Source: CAYXOX01 sp964466745
GTDB taxonomy: Bacteria > Pseudomonadota > Alphaproteobacteria > Rhodobacterales > Rhodobacteraceae
Direction: 5' to 3'
Assembly: GCA_964466745.1 (NCBI GenBank)
Contig: CAYXOX010000133.1
Coordinates: 1-8,445 of the forward strand
DNA: 8,445 bases
The position numbers and the translations under genes are program-made. Shown here piece by piece: positions 1 through 5,965 of the stretch. Below the pieces are notes generated by a model that was not told the DNA's origin, ran no database searches, and worked only from the letters and a program-made list of their open reading frames with translations. The first letter of the stretch is position 1, and every line of letters starts with the position of its first letter.

Positions 1-319
1 CGAGATTGTCCACCAGGTTCACCAGCGCCCCGTCGGCGCGGGCGAGGCCCGCCACGCGGGCGTCTTCCGTGTCGTCCCCGGTGGCGGCATAGGCGAGGGC
101 GGCGCAGAGCGCATCGCCCGGGGCGAAGGCGCGCCGCACGAGGCGCAAGCGGCCCTCGCTCGCCCATCCCTCGATCGTCGCGTCGGGGGCCGCGGCGAAG
201 ACGGTGAGGCGCGCCTCGGTTTTCATCAGAAGGCGCAGCTTGGCCAGCGCCTCGGCGCCGCCGCCGGCCAGCACCACGCGGCGGCCGCCAAGATCGAGAA
301 AGATGGGAAAGTGCCGCAT
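1..319 (-). CDS. cysG: Siroheme synthase, N-terminal dehydrogenase/ferrochelatase domain (partial, 3' end outside window)
   Basis: The first 106 residues are visible, starting at ATG 319-317; the gene runs off the left edge. They match the NAD-binding domain of CysG/Met8, which oxidises precorrin-2 to sirohydrochlorin and inserts iron to give siroheme, the cofactor of sulfite and nitrite reductases. The start M-R-H-F-P-I-F-L-D-L, the glycine-rich V-L-A-G-G-G at residues 16-21 (NAD loop) and N-L-V-D with Asp104 are visible. Asp104 corresponds to the catalytic Asp of enterobacterial CysG. A GGAG Shine-Dalgarno lies 7 nt before the ATG (327-330 on the plus strand). I infer the full protein also carries the C-terminal uroporphyrinogen-III methyltransferase domain, as is usual in this group, but that part is not in the window. 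The gene is divergent from an Lrp-type regulator. In relatives it often heads a sulfite reductase/cysH assimilation cluster (family knowledge). Confidence 0.88.
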   Translation of the reverse strand, partial: MRHFPIFLDLGGRRVVLAGGGAEALAKLRLLMKTEARLTVFAAAPDATIEGWASEGRLRLVRRAFAPGDALCAALAYAATGDDTEDARVAGLARADGALVNLVDNL

Positions 320-357
320 GGGCCCGCTCCGCTGGTAAAGCCTGTTGCAACGGAGGA

Positions 358-389
358 TAGAATAGTATTCCGTATCTACGCCAGATACG
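358..389. promoter_or_regulatory. Divergent lrp/cysG control region with two abutting dyads
   Basis: The 96-bp gap between cysG and lrp is AT-rich against the GC-rich background. It holds GAATAGTATTC (360-370), a perfect 5+1+5 palindrome. Directly next to it is CGTATCTACGCCAGATACG (371-389), a 7-bp inverted repeat around a 5-nt spacer. The core TATCT-N5-AGATA has the 15-bp size and spacing typical of Lrp/AsnC operators. A TAGAAT hexamer (358-363) could be the -10 box of lrp, which would put transcription start inside the dyads. I infer this is the binding site of the adjacent regulator, governing itself and cysG. The dyads are seen; regulator identity and promoter are inference. Confidence 0.55.
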
Positions 390-415
390 CGGAAAAATAA
401 GGATGATGTTCCAAA

Positions 416-925
416 ATGTCTTCTCCTGAAAACGAAGGTTCCGAAACCGGCATCGGGCAGAGGCCGGAAATCCGCCTCGACGAGACCGACAGGAACATCC
501 TGCGTATTCTCCAGGAGGATGCCGCGCTGCCGCTCGACGAGATCGCCCGCCGCGTGGGCGCCTCCAAGACCCCGGTCTGGAACCGGATTCGCAAGATGCG
601 GGAGGCCGGCGTCATCCGCGGGCAAGCCATGCTGCTCGATCCCGAGGCCCTGGGCTTCGAGGCCTGCTTTTTCGTGCTGATCCGCACCTCCGAGCACGAG
701 GCCGGGTGGCAGCGCGCGTTTCTCGCCGCCCTGCTCAAGCGCCCGGAGGTGCAGGAGGCGCACCGGCTGGCCGGCGAGATCGACTACATCCTCAAGGTCC
801 GGGTGCGCAACGCGCGCGCCTACGATGCGTTCTACCAGGCGCTCATTTCGGAGGTGAAGGTCTACAACGTCACCGCGCTGCTCTCGATGGAGGAGATCAA
901 GTCCACCAACGCGCTGCCGCTCTAG
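416..925 (+). CDS. Lrp/AsnC family transcriptional regulator
   Basis: A 169-residue DNA-binding regulator. Residues about 21-70 form the N-terminal helix-turn-helix, beginning L-D-E-T-D-R-N-I-L and including L-D-E-I-A-R-R-V-G-A-S-K-T-P-V-W-N-R. Residues about 80-160 form the RAM effector-binding domain, with G-E-I-D-Y-I-L-K-V-R-V near 120-130. Such proteins form dimers to octamers and often sense amino acids. The first 20 residues are a charged extension ahead of the usual start of the family. No later in-frame start precedes the HTH, so ATG 416 is kept although its AAGGA (399-403) sits 12 nt upstream, slightly far. The position divergent from cysG suggests control of siroheme or sulfur assimilation (inference). 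The effector cannot be told from sequence. Confidence 0.9.
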   Translation: MSSPENEGSETGIGQRPEIRLDETDRNILRILQEDAALPLDEIARRVGASKTPVWNRIRKMREAGVIRGQAMLLDPEALGFEACFFVLIRTSEHEAGWQRAFLAALLKRPEVQEAHRLAGEIDYILKVRVRNARAYDAFYQALISEVKVYNVTALLSMEEIKSTNALPL

Positions 926-940
926 GGCGTGGAACGCGAA

Positions 941-966
941 AGGGGCGCGCCTTTCGGCACGCCCCT
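941..966. terminator. Hairpin between convergent lrp and DUF1127 genes
   Basis: AGGGGCG pairs with CGCCCCT and, after a C/A mismatch, GCC pairs with GGC, closed by a TTTC tetraloop. That is 10 pairs plus one mismatch. It starts 15 nt after the lrp stop and ends 28 nt beyond the DUF1127 stop, so it could end transcription from both sides. No T-tract follows on either strand, so it may stop RNA decay or work with Rho rather than act as a classical intrinsic terminator. Confidence 0.55.
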
Positions 967-994
967 CGGCGGTTGGCCCGGTCTGGCGGCGCGA

Positions 995-1159
995 TCAGGC
1001 GCCGTAGACGGCCTTGCGGGCGATCTTTTGGATGTCGCCGTGGTAGATGTCGAGGTCGAGGGCCACGTCGATCGGCATGCGGCTGAGTTCGTCGACGGTG
1101 CGGTTGTAGGCGGCGCGCTTCTGCACGGCTGCAGACAGGCGGGAAATCAGGCTGGTCAT
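995..1159 (-). CDS. Small DUF1127 (YjiS-like) protein, 54 residues
   Basis: A short gene read from ATG 1159 to TGA 995-997, with AAGGAG 7 nt before the start (1167-1172 on the plus strand). The protein begins M-T-S-L-I-S-R-L and continues A-A-Y-N-R-T-V-D-E-L-S-R-M-P at about 16-29. It then has L-D-I-Y-H-G-D-I and ends I-A-R-K-A-V-Y-G-A. The arginine-rich first half, the D-[IL]-x-x-x-D-I turn and the terminal V-Y-G are the DUF1127 pattern. Members in Rhodobacter and Agrobacterium have been reported as small RNA-binding proteins; CcaF1 of R. sphaeroides acts in sRNA maturation and RNA turnover (literature knowledge). This copy stands alone with its own promoter and is convergent with lrp. Whether it binds RNA is inference. 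Confidence 0.85.
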   Translation of the reverse strand: MTSLISRLSAAVQKRAAYNRTVDELSRMPIDVALDLDIYHGDIQKIARKAVYGA

Positions 1160-1219
1160 CGCTGTGCTCCTTGTCAGCGGGTGTTTCGGTTCCGGGGGGG
1201 TTGCCCGCCCGGTATCGCT

Positions 1220-1247
1220 AACATAGGGATGCCGCAGCGCGGCACAA
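1220..1247 (-). promoter_or_regulatory. Predicted promoter of the DUF1127 gene
   Basis: On the minus strand TTGTGC (1247-1242) and TATGTT (1225-1220) are separated by 16 bp and give a leader of roughly 50 nt before ATG 1159. The -10 context, CCC-TATGTT, also loosely resembles RpoH-type -10 elements of alphaproteobacteria, which would fit stress induction of DUF1127 genes (inference). Upstream at 1270-1300 there is an AT-rich patch with nested dyads that could bind a regulator. Confidence 0.5.
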
Positions 1248-1307
1248 TTGCATCGCCGGACGTGCCGCCATGCGAATTATGCATGAATTCCGTCGCGCAT
1301 CCGCCCA

Positions 1308-1339
1308 AGAAAAAGGCCGCGCCCCCGAGGGACGCGGCC
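1308..1339 (-). terminator. Rho-independent terminator of gap
   Basis: On the minus strand GGCCGCG-T-CCC, a TCG loop, then GGG-G-CGCGGCC make an 11-bp stem with one G-U wobble. It is followed directly by TTTTT (1314-1310 on the plus strand). It lies 28 nt after the gap stop codon and before the DUF1127 promoter. The canonical GC stem plus U-tract makes this the clearest terminator in the window. Confidence 0.9.
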
Positions 1340-1367
1340 GCGTGGATGCGCGCGCCTGGTGTGACTT

Positions 1368-2334
1368 TCAGAGGTGCTTGCCCATCGCGACGGCCGTGTC
1401 GGCCATGCGGCAAGAGAAGCCCCATTCGTTGTCGTACCAGCTCAGGACCCGGCACATGGAGCCGTCCATCACCTTGGTCTGGTCGGTGGCGAAGATGGAG
1501 GAATGGCTGTCGTGGTTGAAATCCATCGACACGAGCTTCTCGTCGGTCACGCCGAGCACCCCGGCGAGCGGTCCGGCGGCGGCGTCCCGGATCGCGGCGT
1601 TGATCTCGTCCACGCTCGTGTCGCGCGCCGCCTCGAAGGTGAGATCGACGACCGAGACGTTGGGCGTGGGCACGCGGATTGCCACGCCGTCGAGCTTGCC
1701 GTTGAGCTCGGGCAGAACGAGGCCCACCGCCTTCGCCGCGCCCGTGGAGGTGGGGATCATGCTCATCGCCGCGGCCCGTGCCCGGTAGAGATCCTTGTGC
1801 ATCGTGTCGAGCGTGGGCTGGTCGCCGGTGTAGCTGTGGATCGTCGTTGAGCACCTTGGCCACCGGCGCGAGGCAGTTGGTCGTGCACGACGCGTTCGAG
1901 ACATGGGTGTCGGCGGCGCTGAGCGTTTCATGGTTCACGCCGTAGACGATCGTCTTGTCCGCGCCGGATGAGGGCGCCGACACGAGCACGCGGCTGGCGC
2001 CGTTCTCCAGGTGCACCTTCGCCTTGTCGCCGGTGAAGATGCCGGTGCATTCCAGAACGATGTCCACCTCGCCCCAGGGCAGCTCGCGCGGATCGCGGAT
2101 CGCGGTCACCTTGATCGGGCCGGTGCCGGCGTCGATGGTGTCTTCCGTCGTCTTGACCGTGCCAGGAAAGCGCCCGTGCACGCTGTCGTAGCGCAGCAGG
2201 TGCGCGTTCGTCTCGACGGGGCCGAGATCGTTGATCGCGATGACCTCGATATCCGAACGGCCGTTCTCCACGATCGCGCGCAGGACGTTGCGCCCGATGC
2301 GGCCGAAGCCGTTGATGGCTACTTTGACAGGCAT
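1368..2334 (-). pseudogene. gap: Type I glyceraldehyde-3-phosphate dehydrogenase, frameshifted by a ~32-nt internal deletion
   Basis: The gene begins at ATG 2334 with GGAGGG 6 nt upstream (2341-2346) and encodes GAPDH, which interconverts glyceraldehyde-3-phosphate and 1,3-bisphosphoglycerate with NAD(P). The first frame gives 164 good residues: I-N-G-F-G-R-I-G-R (Rossmann loop, about 7-15), A-I-N-D at 33-36 and the catalytic S-N-A-S-C-T-T-N-C with Cys150, ending K-V-L-N-D at base 1843. The homology resumes in another frame from base 1842 with T-I-H-S-Y-T-G-D-Q (catalytic His), S-T-G-A-A-K-A-V-G, R-V-P-T-P-N-V-S-V and S-W-Y-D-N-E-W-G-F, to TGA 1368-1370. About ten residues normally present between K-V-L-N-D and T-I-H are absent. 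The span is 967 nt; adding 32 restores 999 nt, or 332 residues, the normal family length. If read as given, frame one runs on to base 1174 and gives a 386-residue protein without the C-terminal catalytic half. Real mutation and assembly error cannot be separated here. Confidence 0.9.
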
Positions 2335-2386
2335 GGAATTCCCTCCATTGGTCGGTTTGGGGCCCCGATGGCGGCATGACGGGGCA

Positions 2387-2423
2387 GTTAGCGCTACCAA
2401 ACCCCAAGACGGCGAAAGGTCAA
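2387..2423 (-). promoter_or_regulatory. gap promoter region with LacI-family-type operator
   Basis: On the minus strand TTGACC (2423-2418) is a good -35 box; the only matching -10 (TTTGGT, 16 bp on) is weak, which would suit a regulated promoter. Immediately downstream is TAGCGCTA (2389-2396), a perfect palindrome within GTTAGCGCTACC (2387-2398). The CG-centred T-A-G-C-G-C-T-A core is typical of LacI-family operators. In R. sphaeroides the LacI-family regulator CceR controls central carbon genes (literature knowledge), so a CceR-like protein is the leading candidate (inference). The leader to ATG 2334 is about 50 nt. Confidence 0.5.
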
Positions 2424-2439
2424 CCGGGCGCTTGGACGC

Positions 2440-2583
2440 TCATCGCCAGAAGGCGATGTATTCGATCAGCTCGAAGAAGCGCTGCGCAAGAAAGAGCAGG
2501 TTGCTTCCCCGGGCCAGGAAGAGATCGGCCAGCACGAGCGCGGCGATCACCGCCCCCATGATGACCGCGAGCCTGTTCGTCAC
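2440..2583 (-). CDS. Small conserved-looking membrane peptide, 47 residues
   Basis: A short gene from GTG 2583 to TGA 2440-2442, between tkt and gap. It begins M-T-N-R-L-A-V-I-M-G and has one hydrophobic stretch (about 5-24, A-V-I-A-A-L-V-L-A-D-L-F-L). It ends with an amphipathic segment R-F-F-E-L-I-E-Y-I-A-F-W-R. I recall unnamed peptides with a similar F-E-L-I-E-x-x-A-F-W-R ending next to tkt/gap in Rhodobacteraceae, but cannot verify this here. Function is unknown. There is no strong Shine-Dalgarno, and an 8-bp hairpin sits just before the start, so translation may depend on coupling to tkt, whose stop is 30 nt upstream. The reading frame, membrane helix and conserved-looking tail support a real gene; the GTG start is the least certain part. 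Confidence 0.7.
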   Translation of the reverse strand: MTNRLAVIMGAVIAALVLADLFLARGSNLLFLAQRFFELIEYIAFWR

Positions 2584-2590
2584 GGGCGCC

Positions 2591-2610
2591 GCCCCGGCAC
2601 GGGCCGGGGC
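2591..2610 (-). terminator. Intercistronic hairpin just after tkt
   Basis: GCCCCGGC and GCCGGGGC form a perfect 8-bp stem around a 4-nt loop, 3 nt after the tkt stop and 7 nt before the GTG of the 47-residue peptide. There is no U-tract after it on the minus strand. It more likely protects the tkt message 3' end or restricts read-through and translation of the downstream peptide than acts as a full intrinsic terminator (inference). Confidence 0.5.
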
Positions 2611-2613
2611 ATG

Positions 2614-4680
2614 TCAGCCCGCGGCACCCGTACCGCTCCCGGCCAGCAGGCTGCGCACCTTCGCGGCGGTGGCCTCGGCGGTGATCCCGTATTCCTCGTA
2701 GAGCCGTTCCGCAGGCGCCGAGGCGCCGAAACCCTCCATTCCCACGAAGCCGGCCTTTTCGCGGCGGCCGCGCTCGCCCATCAGCCAGCGATCCCAGCCC
2801 AGGCGCACACCCGCCTCGATGGCCACGCGCACCGGCCCGCCGGGCAGCACGCGCTTGCGGTAGGCTTCGTCCTGCGCCTCGAAAAGCTCCCAGCTCGGCA
2901 TGGAGACCACGCGGGTGCCGATGCCCTCGGCTTCGAGGATGTCCCGCGCGGCCAGCGCGATCGAAACTTCCGAGCCGGTGGCCATCAGAAGCGCCTGGCG
3001 CCTGGCCTCGGCCTCGCGAAGCACGTATGCGCCCAGCGCGGTGAGGTTCTTCGATTTGAACTCGGTGCGCACCGTGGGCAGGTTCTGCCGCGAGAGCGCC
3101 AGCACCGTCGGCCGGTCGGTCTGCCCGAGGGCGATCTCCCATGCCTCGGCCGTCTCGGCGGTGTCGGCCGGGCGCAGCACGAGCATGTTCGGGGTGGCGC
3201 GCAGCATCGCCAGGTGCTCCACCGGCTGGTGGGTCGGCCCGTCTTCGCCGAGCCCGATGCTGTCGTGGGTCATCACGTAGACGACGGGCACATGCATCAG
3301 CGCCGATAGGCGCATCGCGGGGCGGGCGTAATCGGTGAAGCACATGAAGGTGCCACCGTAGGGGCGGATCCCGCCGTGCAGCGCCATGCCGTTCATGGCC
3401 GCGGCCATGCCGTGTTCGCGGATGCCGTAGTAGATGTAGCGACCCTTGCGGTTCTTCGGGGTGAAGATCCCGAGATCGCCGGTGAGCGTGTTGTTCGAAC
3501 CGGTGAGATCGGCCGAGCCGCCCAGCATCTCGCCCATCAGCGGATTGACGACCTCGAGCACCATCTCCGAGCTCTTGCGCGTGGCGACCTTCGGCGCGGT
3601 TTCGGCCACCTGCCGCTTGAGCGCCTTGATGCGCGAGGGCAGCTTGTTGGGCGTGCCGCCCGTCATCACGCGCTGGAATTCCGCCTGGCGCGCCGCCGAG
3701 AGCGCGCCGAAACGCGCCTCCCAGGCTTCGCGCGCCTCGGCGCCGCGCCGGCCGGCGGCCTCCCAGGCCTCCTTGATGCCGGCGGGGATCTCGAAGGGCT
3801 GCGCCGTCCATCCGTAGGCGGCCTTCGCATCCGCGATGAGCTGGGCATCGGTCAGCGCGCCATGGCCCTTGGCGGTGTCCTGTGCCGAGGAGCCGAGCGC
3901 GATATGCGTCCGGCAGGCGATCATCGAGGGCAGGGGGCTGCGCCGGGCCTCCGCTATCGCCGCATCGATCGCTTCGGGGTCGTGGCCGTCGATCTCCTGC
4001 ACGTGCCAGCCGGAGGCGGCGAAGCGGGCGGGCTGGTCGGTGCGGTCGGAGATGCTGACATTGCCGTCGATGGTGATGCCGTTGTCGTCGAACAGCACGA
4101 TCAGGCGCGAAAGCTCCTGCCGCCCGGCAAGGGCGATGGCCTCCTGGCTCACGCCCTCCATCAGGCACCCGTCGCCGGCGATCACGTAGGTGTGGTGATC
4201 CACGATCTTGCGCCCGAAGCGGGCGCGAAGTGCCTCCTCGGCAATGGCGAAACCGACCGAATTTGCCAGCCCCTGGCCGAGCGGGCCCGTCGTCGTCTCT
4301 ATCCCGCGGGCCAGGAAGTTCTCGGGATGCCCGGCGGTCTTGGCGCCCCACTGGCGGAAGTTGCGGATTTCCTCGAGCGTGATGTCTGGCGAGCCGGTGA
4401 GATAGAGCAGGCTGTAGAGCAGCATGGAGCCGTGCCCGGCCGACAGGATGAAGCGGTCGCGGTCGGGCCAGTCGGGGCGGGCGGCGTCGAACTTGAGGTG
4501 CTTCTGGAAGAGCACTGTGGCGACATCGGCCATGCCCATGGGCATGCCGGAATGGCCGGAGTTCGCGGCCGCGACCGCATCGAGCGTCAGCGCCCGGATC
4601 GCGGCGGCCTGCATCCAGTGGTCGGGATGCGCCGCGCGCAGTGCAGAGATGTCGGCGGGCTGTCTTTCGGTCACGGTCAC
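2614..4680 (-). CDS. tkt: Transketolase
   Basis: A complete 688-residue thiamine-diphosphate enzyme that moves two-carbon units between ketose and aldose phosphates in the pentose phosphate pathway and, where present, the Calvin cycle. Visible landmarks in order: A-N-S-G-H-S-G (39-45, His43), A-G-H-G-S-M (81-86), and the ThDP/metal motif G-D-G-C-L-M-E-G (169-176) with D-D-N-G-I-T-I-D-G (198-206). In the pyrimidine domain are G-I-R-E-H-G (419-424, catalytic Glu422) and H-D-S-I-G-L-G-E-D-G-P-T-H-Q-P (472-486). Length is normal for the family. The start is GTG 4680 with AAGGA 10 nt upstream; a second GTG two codons later is too far from it. The 47-residue peptide and gap follow on the same strand, gap having its own promoter signals. 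No damage is seen. Confidence 0.97.
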   Translation of the reverse strand: MTVTERQPADISALRAAHPDHWMQAAAIRALTLDAVAAANSGHSGMPMGMADVATVLFQKHLKFDAARPDWPDRDRFILSAGHGSMLLYSLLYLTGSPDITLEEIRNFRQWGAKTAGHPENFLARGIETTTGPLGQGLANSVGFAIAEEALRARFGRKIVDHHTYVIAGDGCLMEGVSQEAIALAGRQELSRLIVLFDDNGITIDGNVSISDRTDQPARFAASGWHVQEIDGHDPEAIDAAIAEARRSPLPSMIACRTHIALGSSAQDTAKGHGALTDAQLIADAKAAYGWTAQPFEIPAGIKEAWEAAGRRGAEAREAWEARFGALSAARQAEFQRVMTGGTPNKLPSRIKALKRQVAETAPKVATRKSSEMVLEVVNPLMGEMLGGSADLTGSNNTLTGDLGIFTPKNRKGRYIYYGIREHGMAAAMNGMALHGGIRPYGGTFMCFTDYARPAMRLSALMHVPVVYVMTHDSIGLGEDGPTHQPVEHLAMLRATPNMLVLRPADTAETAEAWEIALGQTDRPTVLALSRQNLPTVRTEFKSKNLTALGAYVLREAEARRQALLMATGSEVSIALAARDILEAEGIGTRVVSMPSWELFEAQDEAYRKRVLPGGPVRVAIEAGVRLGWDRWLMGERGRREKAGFVGMEGFGASAPAERLYEEYGITAEATAAKVRSLLAGSGTGAAG

Positions 4681-4740
4681 GGGCGCGCGGTCCTTGCCAG
4701 GGCGGGCCGGTGCGGGCCCACGGGTGAGAGGTGCTGGTGC

Positions 4741-4768
4741 TCAATACCAAGCGTTTTCGGAAGATCAA
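4741..4768 (-). promoter_or_regulatory. Predicted tkt promoter
   Basis: On the minus strand TTGATC (4768-4763) and TATTGA (4746-4741) are spaced 16 bp apart and would start transcription about 55 nt before GTG 4680. The match to the housekeeping consensus is moderate. It lies in the 324-bp gap (4681-5004) between tkt and the divergent coiled-coil gene. I see no coding region in that gap. Confidence 0.45.
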
Positions 4769-4821
4769 CCCGATGGCGCATGCCAAGCATCAACGCCTCG
4801 GCGCAAGTCTTTGTGGATGGT

Positions 4822-4865
4822 GGCAAAGCGCTGGTTTGCCCTTTTCGCTGCCTTGGGCTTAATCT
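4822..4865 (+). promoter_or_regulatory. Predicted promoter and 19-bp dyad upstream of the coiled-coil/zapA operon
   Basis: GGCAAA (4822-4827) and TTTGCC (4835-4840) form an inverted repeat with a 7-nt spacer. A candidate -35, TTGCCC (4836-4841), overlaps its right arm. An imperfect -10, TAATCT (4860-4865), follows after 18 bp. If used, it leaves a long GC-rich leader of about 130 nt (4872-5004) in which I see no further signal apart from the ribosome site. The dyad could be an operator blocking the -35 box (inference). Confidence 0.35.
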
Positions 4866-5004
4866 TCTCCGAGGACAGCCCGATTCGGGGTGTCGCCGCC
4901 GCGACGGCCAGGCTGGCGGGCGCGGCCGCCGGGCGGGGCGCCGCGGGGTGCGTCCGGTCGTGGCGCGGCGATCCTCGCAGGGCAACGGATTTGGGGAGCA
5001 GTCG

Positions 5005-5520
5005 GTGAGCAATCTTGGCGATCTCGAAGCGCGCATCACCCACGCGATGGAGCGCATCTCGCGCGGGGTCGAGGTGATGGCCGAGCGTGCCGATGCCGCG
5101 GCCGAAGCACCGGCGCCGCAACCGGCTCCCGCGGCCGATGCAGAGGAGCTCGCCCGCCTCAAGTCGGAACTCGAGGACGAGCGTATCGCCAACGCGCAGT
5201 TGCAGGAGCGCGTGCGCGCCATCAAGCGCCGGCAGGACGAGACCGTCGAGGAGCTGGAGAAGCGCACTGCCAGCCAGGGCGAGCGGATCGCGGCCCTCGA
5301 CGGGGCACTCGGCCAGCTGCGCAAGGCGGCCGAGGCCCTGCGGGCCAACAACGAGGCGCTGCGCGCGGCCGTGGCGGCGGGCACGCCGGACGCGGACGCG
5401 CTCCAGGCCGGGCTCGTGGCAGAGCTGGAAGCGCTCAAGGCCGAGCGTGCCGCGGAAAAGGCCGAGGCCGAGGCCATTCTCGGAGCGCTGCGGCCGATCG
5501 TGGAAGGGAAGGCGGGCTGA
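5005..5520 (+). CDS. Coiled-coil protein of unknown function, upstream partner of zapA
   Basis: A 171-residue acidic protein with start GTG 5005, chosen because GGGGAG (4993-4998) lies 6 nt upstream. Residues 1-28 form a short helix (M-S-N-L-G-D-L-E-A-R-I-T-H-A-M-E-R-I). Residues 30-46 are an Ala/Pro-rich linker with A-P-A-P-Q-P-A-P. Residues about 47-124 are a heptad-like coiled coil rich in Glu, Arg and Leu, and a second helix follows from about 130 to 166. There is no signal peptide or membrane segment, so it is cytoplasmic. Its TGA overlaps the ATG of zapA by one base, implying coupled translation. I recall similar genes before zapA in Rhodobacteraceae, sometimes with the unreliable label 'colicin transporter'. 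A role with ZapA at the Z-ring, comparable in concept to ZapB, is inference only. Confidence 0.85.
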   Translation: MSNLGDLEARITHAMERISRGVEVMAERADAAAEAPAPQPAPAADAEELARLKSELEDERIANAQLQERVRAIKRRQDETVEELEKRTASQGERIAALDGALGQLRKAAEALRANNEALRAAVAAGTPDADALQAGLVAELEALKAERAAEKAEAEAILGALRPIVEGKAG

Positions 5521-5918
5521 TGGCCGAAGTGACGATCATGATCGGCGGGCGGAGTTTCGAGGTGGCCTGCCAGGACGGGGAGGAGCATTTCCTCCACGCC
5601 GCCGCGGCGCTGCTCAACGCGGAGGCCACGGCGCTTTCCTCCCAGATCGGGCGGATGCCGGAGCCGCGGATGCTCCTGATGTCGGGGCTCATGCTCGCCG
5701 ACAAGACAGCCGGGCTCGAGGAACGCCTGCGCGAGGTCGAGGAAGCGCTCGGGCGGGCCCGCGAGGAGATCCGTGAGCTTCAGACGGCTCCGCGGCCGGA
5801 GCCCGAGCGCATCGAGGTCCCCGTTGTGCCCGAAAGCGTGACCGAGACGCTCCAGGAAATCGCCGCGCGTGCCGAGGCGCTTGCCGCCGCGGTGGAAGAA
5901 CGCTCCGAGGCGGGCTGA
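5520..5918 (+). CDS. zapA: Cell division protein ZapA
   Basis: A 132-residue ZapA-family protein, which binds FtsZ and promotes filament bundling at the division ring. Residues 1-20 give the N-terminal strands M-A-E-V-T-I-M-I-G-G-R-S-F-E-V-A-C. Next come the G-E-E-H-F-L-H-A-A-A-A-L-L-N helix and the hydrophobic stretch R-M-L-L-M-S-G-L-M-L-A-D-K (50-62). A coiled coil follows (about 64-88, E-E-R-L-R-E-V-E-E-A-L). The C-terminal tail (90-132) is Pro/Glu-rich, then helical, longer than in the shortest family members. The ATG overlaps the TGA of the coiled-coil gene (5518-5522), so the two are translationally coupled. The region downstream carries a 6S RNA candidate, a neighbourhood known from many proteobacteria, which supports the assignment. 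Confidence 0.88.
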   Translation: MAEVTIMIGGRSFEVACQDGEEHFLHAAAALLNAEATALSSQIGRMPEPRMLLMSGLMLADKTAGLEERLREVEEALGRAREEIRELQTAPRPEPERIEVPVVPESVTETLQEIAARAEALAAAVEERSEAG

Positions 5919-5965
5919 GATCCAGCCGCCTGCCAAGGCCAGCGGCAGCCTTCACCGAGCCGCCG

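Noticed and set aside
1839..1850. Programmed ribosomal frameshift in gap
   Set aside because: A slip would restore the frame but not the roughly ten missing core residues. No slippery heptamer or downstream pseudoknot is evident, and GAPDH is not known to use one.
1174..2400. 408-codon frame including the gap N-terminus
   Set aside because: The first 22 codons lie upstream of the true ATG with its ribosome site, and the part after base 1843 is out-of-frame read-through. Treated as a frameshifted gap instead.
2420..4786. 788-codon minus-strand open frame overlapping tkt
   Set aside because: It is an alternate frame of tkt with an Arg/Pro-rich, low-complexity translation. The transketolase motifs are in the other frame.
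3376..5520. 714-codon plus-strand open frame across tkt and into the coiled-coil gene
   Set aside because: Its first 1.3 kb is antisense to an intact transketolase and shows no family features. It stays open only because of high GC. The real start is GTG 5005 with a strong ribosome site.
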